From assembly GCA_023428135.1 (NCBI GenBank), contig JAEYZG010000038.1, positions 1 through 22,984 on the forward strand: DNA of 22,984 bases, in the 5' to 3' direction. The DNA is from Bacteroidota bacterium. Its GTDB lineage: Bacteria > Bacteroidota > Bacteroidia > Cytophagales > Cytophagaceae. Shown here in pieces: positions 16,057 through 22,984 of this stretch (position 1 is its first letter; every line of letters begins with the position of its first letter). The translations under genes and the position numbers were made by a program. Under the pieces are notes generated by a model. The model saw nothing but the letters and a program-made list of their open reading frames with translations, did no database searches and had not been told where the DNA came from.

Positions 16057-16300
16057 TTAACTTCTATGCTTATATACTTTATCCAAATTTACCAGAGTTG
16101 TTGCCGTACTATACACAGAAACCAGAAAGGGTATAACATGTCAGAAACAATTTAAATAAACTAAGGCTTTCCCATTTCTGACCAATAAACAAATCACCCT
16201 GATTGATAAAATTTAGCGCAGTTCCCACCATCAGGCTTACCATAAGACCTTTTTTCAGAGTCGCAGGCCTTGACGCAAATTTTATAAAAGCAGATTGCAT
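16057..16300 (-). pseudogene. NrtS-like small membrane protein, frameshifted
   Basis: An ATG at 16300 opens a frame encoding a hydrophobic protein that contains GLMVSLMVGTALNFINQGD and LFKLFLT, resembling the first helix and loop of the small nitrate/nitrite transporter family NrtS. In this frame a TAG at 16111-16109 ends it after 63 residues. Another minus-strand frame, starting at about 16137, continues with VIPFLVSVYSTATTL and ends at a TAA at 16059-16057, which matches the expected second helix. Joining the frames near 16138 would give about 81 residues, normal for the family. The change fits loss of two bases (TGTGTT reduced to TGTT) in the junction codon. It could be a real inactivating mutation or a sequencing error. 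The purine-rich AGAAGAAAAGAAT before the ATG could serve as a ribosome site. Confidence 0.6.
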
Positions 16301-16483
16301 ATTCTTTTCTTCTAAAATTTCTAGTTAAAATTCAGGCTGTGCTTTATTGAAATTACTTCTCTTTAAGTTGCTGAAATAGAATTAAAATGAAAAAAATCAT
16401 AAAAACTTTATTCATAAAGAAAATTTAAATAAAGAACGAATTAATAGGGAGATTAAACATTACCAAACTCTTTCTAAAAAGAA
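16301..16483. other. Non-coding spacer
   Basis: This AT-rich stretch lies between the NrtS-like gene and the aminotransferase terminator. A 13-codon ATG frame on the plus strand near 16387 is too short to support. Nothing else was recognised. Confidence 0.55.
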
Positions 16484-16517
16484 AAAGCCTTTGCAGTATT
16501 TAATATGCAAAGGCTTT
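16484..16517 (-). terminator. Rho-independent terminator of the aminotransferase gene
   Basis: The arms 16484-16495 and 16506-16517 (AAAGCCTTTGCA with TGCAAAGGCTTT) form a perfect 12-bp stem around a 10-base loop. On the minus strand it is followed by TTCTTTTTAG and lies 23 bases past the stop. Confidence 0.88.
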
Positions 16518-16540
16518 AAATTTATGTTATTATATAATTC

Positions 16541-17872
16541 TTAAGCTATCACTTTAACCGACTCTGTTTTGCTTGCCAGATATTCTCTAATAGCTTCTCT
16601 GAGTCTTATAAAGTTATTTTTAAGCATTTCTTCATTCTCTTCAAGGAGTGTAATTCTAAAGCCTTTCAGATCCGAACAGAAAGAGGAAATAGGCACAACG
16701 CAGATCCCTGTAGATGCCAGCAGGTAATAAACAAATCTCTTATCCAAAGCAACATCTTCCTTTTCAACCCAGCTTTCTACAAGCTTCTTCACTTCCGGAT
16801 TTTCAATCTTCAATTTCTGATCAGATCTTAATACTCCTTCCTTAAATATAATGGTATTGTAAAACGCGCCAAATGTTTCATTAAACATCAGCTCTGGAAT
16901 TTCACCCAGAATATCCGCTATAATCTTGCTTCTTCTTCCTATACGTTCATTAAGCTCTTTTCTGTATGGCTGAAACCTTGGATCACCCATGATTTTCGGA
17001 ATGGCAAGCTGAGGTAAAGTAGTCGAGCAAACCTCAATCATCTTTGCATTATCCAATGCAGCACAGAACTTAGTAAACTCTTTATCTTTATCCTTATTAT
17101 AATATTCCATCCATCCACATCTTGAGCCAGGCCAAGGAAGCTCTTTCGAAATACCCTTCATTGCTATTCCCGGAAGGTCTTCAATCACTTCAGCAAGTGA
17201 ATATGCTCTTGCTCCGTTGTATGTGATATTAAGATAAATCTCATCACTGATCAGCATCAGTTTGAATTCTCTGGCAATCTCTACAATCCTTTTTAAAGTA
17301 TCATAAGGATAAACCATTCCTGTAGGGTTATCAGGATTGATAATTAGAATCCCTATAATATTCGGATTGTATTTTACTTTGTTATAAAGATCATCCAGAT
17401 CAGGATACCAATGATTATTAGGATCAAGCTTATAAGTAATCGGAACCTGGTTTGCATGTGCAGCTTCAGCAGAAGAGTGGGTGCTATACGCAGGGGAAGG
17501 GCCGATAACCCTTAGTGTAGGATCAATAAACTGATAAACCTTTGCGATAGCATCTCCAAGCCCGTTAAAGAACAATATATCTTCCGCAGTTATCTGTGCT
17601 CCGCCTCTGGCATTATTCAATCTGGCAAGAAAGTGTCTTGTCTCTAGATTACCTTTGGAAGGACAATAACTGTAAGATTTATTATCCATCACCAAGCCGG
17701 AAATAATTTCCTTCATCCATTGAGGGATTTCAGAATTTTTCTGGATCGGATCCCCGATATTTTCCCAATAAATAGTTAAGCCAAGGTCTTTCAACTGATC
17801 AGCTTTCTTCACTATTTCCCTTATTTCATAGCTAAGTTCTTTTGCTCCACCACTTAATATCTTGTGTCTCAT
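16541..17872 (-). CDS. Class I/II PLP-dependent aminotransferase (alanine-type)
   Basis: A 443-aa fold-type I aminotransferase. The visible hallmarks are NPDNPTG (179-185), SDEIY with Asp210 pairing with the PLP nitrogen, and SKELPWPGSRCGW with Lys243 as the Schiff-base lysine and Arg251 contacting the phosphate. The conserved FRITLL near the C-terminus should hold the substrate carboxylate arginine. The N-terminal SYEIREIVKKA and GDP resemble the AlaA/AlaT branch, which transfers amino groups between alanine and 2-oxoglutarate, but members of this clade in Bacteroidota are often only broadly annotated. It is somewhat longer than the usual 400-410 aa. The ATG at 17872 is used. It is transcribed alone, with a clear terminator, and its substrate is uncertain. 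Confidence 0.9.
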   Translation of the reverse strand: MRHKILSGGAKELSYEIREIVKKADQLKDLGLTIYWENIGDPIQKNSEIPQWMKEIISGLVMDNKSYSYCPSKGNLETRHFLARLNNARGGAQITAEDILFFNGLGDAIAKVYQFIDPTLRVIGPSPAYSTHSSAEAAHANQVPITYKLDPNNHWYPDLDDLYNKVKYNPNIIGILIINPDNPTGMVYPYDTLKRIVEIAREFKLMLISDEIYLNITYNGARAYSLAEVIEDLPGIAMKGISKELPWPGSRCGWMEYYNKDKDKEFTKFCAALDNAKMIEVCSTTLPQLAIPKIMGDPRFQPYRKELNERIGRRSKIIADILGEIPELMFNETFGAFYNTIIFKEGVLRSDQKLKIENPEVKKLVESWVEKEDVALDKRFVYYLLASTGICVVPISSFCSDLKGFRITLLEENEEMLKNNFIRLREAIREYLASKTESVKVIA

Positions 17873-18105
17873 GCTTTATTTTGTCCTAACCTTTCCTTAG
17901 AAAGGATAAAATTAAAAAATTATTCCCTTGTATAAAATTCATTATTCTCTTATAAAGGATATTTTTTTCGATTAGTTCCCTTCTCCTTGGTTTATCTTGG
18001 GCTGAAACATAGCTTAAAAAGGGAAATACCACTGAAAATCAAGAATATTACAAGAATTTACAGCAGAATATTTTCTCTTAAATTTGAAAAAGGTTAAATC
18101 TCTTA
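17873..18105. other. Intergenic spacer with a small palindrome
   Basis: There is no reading frame of substance here. CCTTTC (17890-17895), loop CTTA and GAAAGG (17900-17905) form a 6-bp inverted repeat in the probable leader of the aminotransferase gene. No clear terminator for the cytochrome cluster was found in this spacer. Confidence 0.4.
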
Positions 18106-19053
18106 TCATTTGTTGATCAGCTTAAAAAATACATATGCCAATGCGATTATAAAGGCTATGTGAATCAAGGCTCCCAGCAGGAATAAACCTTGCATCAGAT
18201 TCAGACTTATATACCTCCTGTAATTGCGTCCTTCTTCAAAGCTCATTCTGGGGGGCCCCGGATCTATCTTTAATTTTGACATTGGAGACAGGTCGGGATT
18301 TAATGCTGCATTGGAACCTGAAATGTGGACCGGGCCGGAGGCTTTAGCATTCAGATAAAGAAAAATATCCCGTATATCATTTTCACTCAGATATGTAAAA
18401 GCAGGCATTTTATAATGATCATATTGTTCTGAAATAAAATTAGCATAAGGATCTCCCCTTTTTATCACCTCCTGAGAATTGTGCACAAAAGGAACAAGCC
18501 AGCTTAGAGGGAGGGTTTTAGGCGTACTACCAAGAGCCGGACCTATTACCTCTTTGTCGAAGGCATGACACACTGCGCATTGCTGATCAAAAAGAAATTT
18601 CCCGTGTAAAGCAGCATCACCATACTTGCCGCTTAAAAGAGCTTCCGGATATATATCTTTTGAAACACCCGTCTTCGAAGCATCCTGGATATAGGCTAGT
18701 ATATCATAAATATCGTCATCTGACAATTTCTTAAATGAAGGCATTACCGTGTTATTGTAACTTTTAAATATAAAGACTGCATGAGTGTCTCCTGCAGTAA
18801 TCATACTCTGGGAATTTTTAATAAAGCCTAGTAACCATTTTAGTGATCTTTTTTTAGTGACTGTCGATAAGGCAGGTCCAATCCGCTCAACAGATATAGC
18901 ATGACATACATTGCAGTTGTTAAGAAACAATATCTCTCCTTTATCAATACTTTCCTTGTCTGAAGGTAATTCCTTACTTTGCCCTGAAGAGCTTTCAGGA
19001 ATTCCCAGAAGCAAAAACAGAAGAATAAATAAGAACCAATCAGAGATCTTCAT
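18106..19053 (-). CDS. Membrane-anchored diheme cytochrome c
   Basis: A 315-aa exported cytochrome with two heme-c domains and a C-terminal anchor. Residues 1-24 are an N-terminal signal or anchor segment. Domain 1 has CNVCH (Cys47, Cys50, His51) with Met104 in VMPSF as the likely sixth ligand. Domain 2 has CAVCH (Cys159, Cys162, His163) with Met216 in KMPAF. The two domains are clearly duplicated (GPAL, then WL, then FIKNSQ or FVHNSQ). A helix at about 283-313 anchors the C-terminus. It overlaps the subunit I gene by 14 bases and is the last gene of the cluster, so it probably passes electrons to the CuA site of subunit II. The gene is placed where subunit III is often encoded. Confidence 0.93.
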   Translation of the reverse strand: MKISDWFLFILLFLLLGIPESSSGQSKELPSDKESIDKGEILFLNNCNVCHAISVERIGPALSTVTKKRSLKWLLGFIKNSQSMITAGDTHAVFIFKSYNNTVMPSFKKLSDDDIYDILAYIQDASKTGVSKDIYPEALLSGKYGDAALHGKFLFDQQCAVCHAFDKEVIGPALGSTPKTLPLSWLVPFVHNSQEVIKRGDPYANFISEQYDHYKMPAFTYLSENDIRDIFLYLNAKASGPVHISGSNAALNPDLSPMSKLKIDPGPPRMSFEEGRNYRRYISLNLMQGLFLLGALIHIAFIIALAYVFFKLINK

Positions 19054-20872
19054 CTTTTTTCTCCCCTTCTATAATATTGGATTTACCACCTCTTTGTTGA
19101 TCTTCGGGCAAATTAGAATCCATAGTTTCAGAATAAGGAACAGTCTGACTTATATAATCCTCCTTGGCTCCCGGTTTGCTATAATCATAAGGCCAGCGAT
19201 GAACAATTGGCAATGGACCTTTCCAGTTTCCGTGACCAGGTACTGGTTCAGTTGTCCATTCAAGAGTATTAGATCTCCAGGGATTTTTACCAGCTGCTCT
19301 TCCCCTATACATACTATGAATAAAATTAAAAATAAAGATAAGCTGTCCTCCAAAAGTGGCAAATGCTGCAACACTGATAAGAATATTCAAATCATAGTAT
19401 TTACTGAAGGACTCAAAAATAGTAAATGAATAATATCTTCTTGGAAAGCCTGCCATTCCAACATAGTGCATCGGAAAAAATATAAGGTAAATACCTGCAA
19501 ATGTAATCCAGAAGTGCAGATAGCCTAATTGAGGGTTTAGCAATCTTCCAAACATTTTAGGAAACCAATGATAAACCCCGCAAATAAAGCCAAACATCGC
19601 TGCACTGCCCATCACCAGATGAAAGTGAGCAACAACAAAGTGTGTATCATGCACCATGATATCTATAGCAGGATTCGCAACAAATAAGCCTGTAAGTCCA
19701 CCAGTGATAAAAAATGAAACCATTCCAATTGCAAATAACATGGCTGGTGTAAATTCAATGCTTCCCCTCCAGAGAGTAGCAAGCCAGTTAAATACTTTTA
19801 CGGATGAAGGTACTGCTATGATAAATGATGTCAGACTAAATACAGAGCCGAGGAAGGGATTCATACCTGAAACAAACATGTGATGAGCCCATACCAATAC
19901 TGATAGTATTGTTATAATTAAAAAAGAAACTACCATTGCAGAATAGCCAAATATAGGTTTTCTGGAAAATGTACTGATCACCTCTGAGGTAATACCAAAT
20001 GCTGGCATAATGGCTATATATACCTCAGGATGACCAAGAAACCAAAACAGATGTTCAAATAAAATCGGGCTTCCTCCACTGAAATGGAGCGGCTTTCCGC
20101 CTATGTAAATTTCTGAAAGAAAAAAACTCGTGCCGAATGTCCTGTCCGAAAGCAATAGTAACATTGCCGAGAACAAAACCGGAAAAGAAACCAGCCCCAG
20201 AATGGCAGTAAAAAATAAACCCCATACAGTAAGAGGAAGCCTTGTCATATACATCCCATGAGTTCGTAAATTAAGAACGGTCGTAATGTAATTCAATCCA
20301 CCAAGAAGTGTAGAGACAATAAAGAAAACCATACTGATGATCCATAACGTCACTCCTCCACCCGAACCTCTTAATGCTTCAGGAAGAGCGCTCAGAGGCG
20401 GATAACTTGTCCAGCCTCCTGCAGCAGGACCAGTAGAGAGGAACAAGGAGCAAAACATGATAAATCCTGAAACAAAAAATAACCAATAGCTAAGCATATT
20501 GATAAAAGGCGAAGCCATATCTCTTGCTCCGACTTGAAGAGGAATAAGAAGATTACTGAAAGTACCGCTAAGTCCTGCTGTGAGTACAAAAAAAATCATG
20601 ATGGTTCCGTGGATCGTGACCATTGAAAGGTAAAATTCAGGGTCAAGTCTTCCATCCTGAATCCACCTTCCAAGAAAAGGCTTTAGCCAGGAAACATCAG
20701 CATCTGGAAATCCGAGTTGAATTCTCATAATTACTGAAAACAGTGAACCCAGAAGAGCCCAGAATATTGCTGTAAAAAGATATTGTTTAGCTATCACCTT
20801 ATGATCCTGACTAAACACATAGGTAAAGATGAATCTAAGCAGTTTATTCCTTTTGGGCCTTGTTACCTCCAT
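19040..20872 (-). CDS. coxA: Cytochrome c oxidase subunit I (heme-copper oxidase, A type)
   Basis: This is the 610-aa catalytic subunit, reducing oxygen at a heme-CuB centre and pumping protons across the inner membrane. Metal ligands are complete: His88 and His418 for the low-spin heme, His416 for the oxygen-binding heme, and His281, His330 and His331 for CuB, with Tyr285 in HPEVY available for the His-Tyr crosslink. Proton path residues of A-type enzymes are present: Asp118 at the D-channel mouth in GARDMA, Glu283, and Lys359 in AVPSSVKVFNW for the K channel. The C-terminal tail after about 525 is hydrophilic. The ATG lies 6 bases after the subunit II stop and the gene overlaps the downstream cytochrome c gene, so all three are surely one operon. 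Confidence 0.97.
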   Translation of the reverse strand: MEVTRPKRNKLLRFIFTYVFSQDHKVIAKQYLFTAIFWALLGSLFSVIMRIQLGFPDADVSWLKPFLGRWIQDGRLDPEFYLSMVTIHGTIMIFFVLTAGLSGTFSNLLIPLQVGARDMASPFINMLSYWLFFVSGFIMFCSLFLSTGPAAGGWTSYPPLSALPEALRGSGGGVTLWIISMVFFIVSTLLGGLNYITTVLNLRTHGMYMTRLPLTVWGLFFTAILGLVSFPVLFSAMLLLLSDRTFGTSFFLSEIYIGGKPLHFSGGSPILFEHLFWFLGHPEVYIAIMPAFGITSEVISTFSRKPIFGYSAMVVSFLIITILSVLVWAHHMFVSGMNPFLGSVFSLTSFIIAVPSSVKVFNWLATLWRGSIEFTPAMLFAIGMVSFFITGGLTGLFVANPAIDIMVHDTHFVVAHFHLVMGSAAMFGFICGVYHWFPKMFGRLLNPQLGYLHFWITFAGIYLIFFPMHYVGMAGFPRRYYSFTIFESFSKYYDLNILISVAAFATFGGQLIFIFNFIHSMYRGRAAGKNPWRSNTLEWTTEPVPGHGNWKGPLPIVHRWPYDYSKPGAKEDYISQTVPYSETMDSNLPEDQQRGGKSNIIEGEKKDEDL

Positions 20873-20878
20873 AAGTTC

Positions 20879-21934
20879 TTATAGATTAGAAATTATCTTT
20901 CCTGAAAATGCTTCAATTGTTTGTCTTGCTTTTTCCTTGCCAGCTGCAGGAACATTGACCAGATATTCAGAATTCCTTACCAGCCAAGGGATTTGCTTAT
21001 TATACCAGCGTTGATAATCATCTTCCTCTTCCACGACAAGAATTAAAAGCATCGAAAAATGATTTCTGCCACAAAGTTCAGCACAGGCTATTTCATAATT
21101 AAAATCAGGATTTTTGGTAATTTCTTTCATTTCTTCAGTTGTATACCTAGGAATAAAAGAAAACCTTGTAAGCATGCCAGGTACGGCGTCCATCTTTACT
21201 CTAAGATTAGGAATATATACACTGTGAATGACATCTCTTGAGCGTATCCTCAACATAACTTTTTTGTTTCTTGGAAGATGTAACTGCACAGGCATAAAAT
21301 CATCATAAGCATTGGTATCTCTGAGATCCAACCCCATCGCATTGATACCATCTATATAATGAAAATTATAATTACCCAGTTTACCATCTTTACCAGGATA
21401 TCTTACTCTCCAGTTGAATTGTTCTCCAAGTATTTCTATCTCCAGAACATCTTCACTTACACCCTGATTGATTGCATTCCAATAATAGTTACCAGTCATA
21501 AACAATATTATAAAGGCAAGTGTAGGAACTGAAAACCAGATTGCTTCAATATAAAGATTGTTCTTCCAATAGAAGGCCTTGTTGCTTTTTCCTTTTGCAT
21601 ATTTGTATGAAAAGTAAAACAACAGGATTTGTGTCAATAGAAATACAATACCTGTTAATGCAGTAGTTATCCAGAACATTCTGTCTACATATACTCCATG
21701 CACAGATGCATTTACAGGAAGAAAAGGACTTTCATGAAAATAGTTATAACCGAAGAAAAGAAGCAGACCAGTAACAAGGAATGAAATGAGCAAAACAGCA
21801 TTTAGATAATTATAATCCTCTTGTGACTCAATTTCATTTTTCCTGTAAAGAATATAATCGGATAAAATTTTCAGAAAAACATAAAACAGCGATATCCCCA
21901 CAATTCCCGCAATGGTCCAGAAAAAAACTTTCAT
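20879..21934 (-). CDS. coxB: Cytochrome c oxidase subunit II with CuA site
   Basis: A 351-aa subunit that accepts electrons from cytochrome c through a binuclear CuA centre on its periplasmic domain. The CuA ligands are complete: His237 in DVIHSVYIP, then CAELCGRNHFSM with Cys284, Glu286, Cys288, His292 and Met295. The aromatic stretch GEQFNWRVRYPG precedes the domain. There are four predicted membrane helices (about 3-23, 43-66, 84-110 and 125-152), two more than the classical two-helix subunit II; the last two correspond to the usual pair. It is first in the oxidase operon within this window, 75 bases downstream of an SDR gene. Subunits III and IV are not seen here. Confidence 0.96.
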   Translation of the reverse strand: MKVFFWTIAGIVGISLFYVFLKILSDYILYRKNEIESQEDYNYLNAVLLISFLVTGLLLFFGYNYFHESPFLPVNASVHGVYVDRMFWITTALTGIVFLLTQILLFYFSYKYAKGKSNKAFYWKNNLYIEAIWFSVPTLAFIILFMTGNYYWNAINQGVSEDVLEIEILGEQFNWRVRYPGKDGKLGNYNFHYIDGINAMGLDLRDTNAYDDFMPVQLHLPRNKKVMLRIRSRDVIHSVYIPNLRVKMDAVPGMLTRFSFIPRYTTEEMKEITKNPDFNYEIACAELCGRNHFSMLLILVVEEEDDYQRWYNKQIPWLVRNSEYLVNVPAAGKEKARQTIEAFSGKIISNL

Positions 21935-21939
21935 AATTA

Positions 21940-21963
21940 CCTAAGCAGTTTTATACACTTAGG
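21940..21963. promoter_or_regulatory. Small inverted repeat just upstream of coxB
   Basis: CCTAAG (21940-21945), 12 bases, then CTTAGG (21958-21963). It ends 5 bases before the coxB ATG and could form a leader hairpin or an operator. A function is speculative and chance is possible in AT-rich DNA. Confidence 0.25.
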
Positions 21964-22009
21964 CTTAACCTATTTTTATATAGGATGTTTATCAGAACCG
22001 AAAATCGAC

Positions 22010-22984
22010 TTATACGGAAAGAGGTACATTTGATCTTTTTCCTGAAAGAGCTTTTATGACAAAGATGCCTGCCATCAATACACCAGTGGCGACCATAAGT
22101 GCTCCCCTGTGTTTTGTTAACCATAGCTGAGGACTGAAATCAGAAGCATTATCATCAAACTTACCTCGAGCCATCGGATCTCCGGGCACAGGCTCCCAAA
22201 GATTATTTCTTCTTCCGGGATCTTCCGGTTCATTTAAGAGCTGCCTTTCTATTTCAGAAAAAGCAAGAAACTTTCCCCCTACCAGTGGATTGTTATCAAC
22301 CAGAATAGTCTCTAATGAAGGGTATCCTGCGTGCACTTCTTTTCTGTTGTGTCTTGATGCGAAATATATTGCCTCAGCAGCTACCTCAGGCTGGAAGATT
22401 TTCCCTAAGGGCTTTGTTTTATTGGAAAGACTGCTTTTAACTATATTAAACTGAGGAGTATTAATTGCTGGTAACTGAACAAGGGTTACCCTAACATTAC
22501 TCTTATCATGAACCAGTTCTTTTCTGAGTGAATCAACAAAGCCAATAATAGCCTGCTCCGCGCCACAATAAGCTGATTGCAATGGAATTCCCTTAGAAGC
22601 ATTTTCGGACCCAACGAACAGAATTACCCCTCTGTTTCTTGATAACATTCTATTAAGAACTGCAAGTGTACCGTAAACTTGTCCATGATAGGTGACGTCA
22701 GTTACCCTTCTGAATTCATCAGGCCTCATGCGACTAACGGGAGAAAAAATATTTGTCATGGCATTGTTGATCCAGATATCTATAGGACCAAGTTTTTCCT
22801 CTATTTCTTTACATGCCTTCTCCACCTGAACAGGGTCTGCAACATCAGTCTTAATTGTTAGGGCTATACCACCCAATTCTTCAACATCTTTTTTGGTACC
22901 TAGCAAACCATCCTCGCCCCTTGCAAGAATTGCAATCTTTGCTCCTTTACTGGCAAATTCTCTCGCTGTGGCCCTACCCACGCC
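22010..22984 (-). CDS. Short-chain dehydrogenase/reductase with C-terminal anchor, 5' end cut
   Basis: The gene runs off the right edge of the window, so its N-terminus is missing; the first visible residues are GVGRATAREFA, the end of the Rossmann glycine motif. Family features follow: LARGEDGL, TDVADP (contacting adenine), NNAM in place of NNAG, and IDIWINNA. Catalytic Ser is in LFVGSEN and Tyr in QSAYC, but the expected Lys four residues after Tyr is Glu (GAG at 22556-22558). The remaining C-terminal part has a proline-rich segment and a hydrophobic helix near the end (ALMVATGVLMAGIFVI), suggesting membrane attachment. It lies 75 bases upstream of coxB and may be co-transcribed with the oxidase genes. 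Substrate is unknown. Confidence 0.88.
   Translation of the reverse strand, partial: GVGRATAREFASKGAKIAILARGEDGLLGTKKDVEELGGIALTIKTDVADPVQVEKACKEIEEKLGPIDIWINNAMTNIFSPVSRMRPDEFRRVTDVTYHGQVYGTLAVLNRMLSRNRGVILFVGSENASKGIPLQSAYCGAEQAIIGFVDSLRKELVHDKSNVRVTLVQLPAINTPQFNIVKSSLSNKTKPLGKIFQPEVAAEAIYFASRHNRKEVHAGYPSLETILVDNNPLVGGKFLAFSEIERQLLNEPEDPGRRNNLWEPVPGDPMARGKFDDNASDFSPQLWLTKHRGALMVATGVLMAGIFVIKALSGKRSNVPLSV

Noticed and set aside
16387..16428. Short plus-strand ATG frame of 13 codons
   Set aside because: It is Lys- and Ile-rich simply because of AT-rich sequence and has no supporting signal.

Overview
The window looks like chromosomal DNA from a Bacteroidota bacterium, probably of class Cytophagia. 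The evidence is the low GC content, an apparent type A C-terminal sorting domain of the type IX secretion system on one secreted protein, sites resembling the Bacteroidota -7 promoter box (TAnnTTTG), and gene families typical of the group. A placement near Cytophaga or Sporocytophaga is inference. No IS element, phage gene, tRNA, rRNA or CRISPR array was seen. This is mostly a housekeeping region with a few unusual proteins.

Left part (1-9274). An acidic hypothetical protein (minus strand) is divergent from a PGM2-type phosphohexomutase. Next comes a lipoprotein that joins a Bacteroidales-style OmpA-like segment to TPR repeats. A tight plus-strand operon follows (4936-9207). Its first gene fuses a SerB-like HAD phosphatase to an E. 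coli-type, ACT-regulated SerA. SerC follows, so all three steps from 3-phosphoglycerate to serine are encoded by two adjacent genes. The operon then continues into a MaoC-type hydratase and a bestrophin-family channel, with spacings of a few bases or overlaps.

Middle part (9275-12690). Plus-strand genes encode an MFS permease, a DEAD-box-like protein in which most helicase motifs are altered, and a small VOC-fold protein. Strong hairpin terminators punctuate this half of the window.

Right part (12794-22984, minus strand). In coordinate order there is a membrane sterol desaturase/hydroxylase-type enzyme, a secreted beta-propeller and malectin protein with a C-terminal sorting domain, a small NrtS-like membrane gene that appears frameshifted, and an alanine-type class I/II aminotransferase. 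A respiratory cluster follows, transcribed as subunit II, subunit I, then a membrane-anchored diheme cytochrome c. Upstream of it lies a short-chain dehydrogenase, cut by the window end, whose YxxxK motif reads YxxxE.

The most notable observations are the SerB-SerA fusion with a Met at the position of a stand-alone SerA start, the degenerate DEAD-box protein, the frameshifted NrtS-like gene, the SDR with Lys replaced by Glu, and an oxidase cluster with a diheme cytochrome c where subunit III might be expected.
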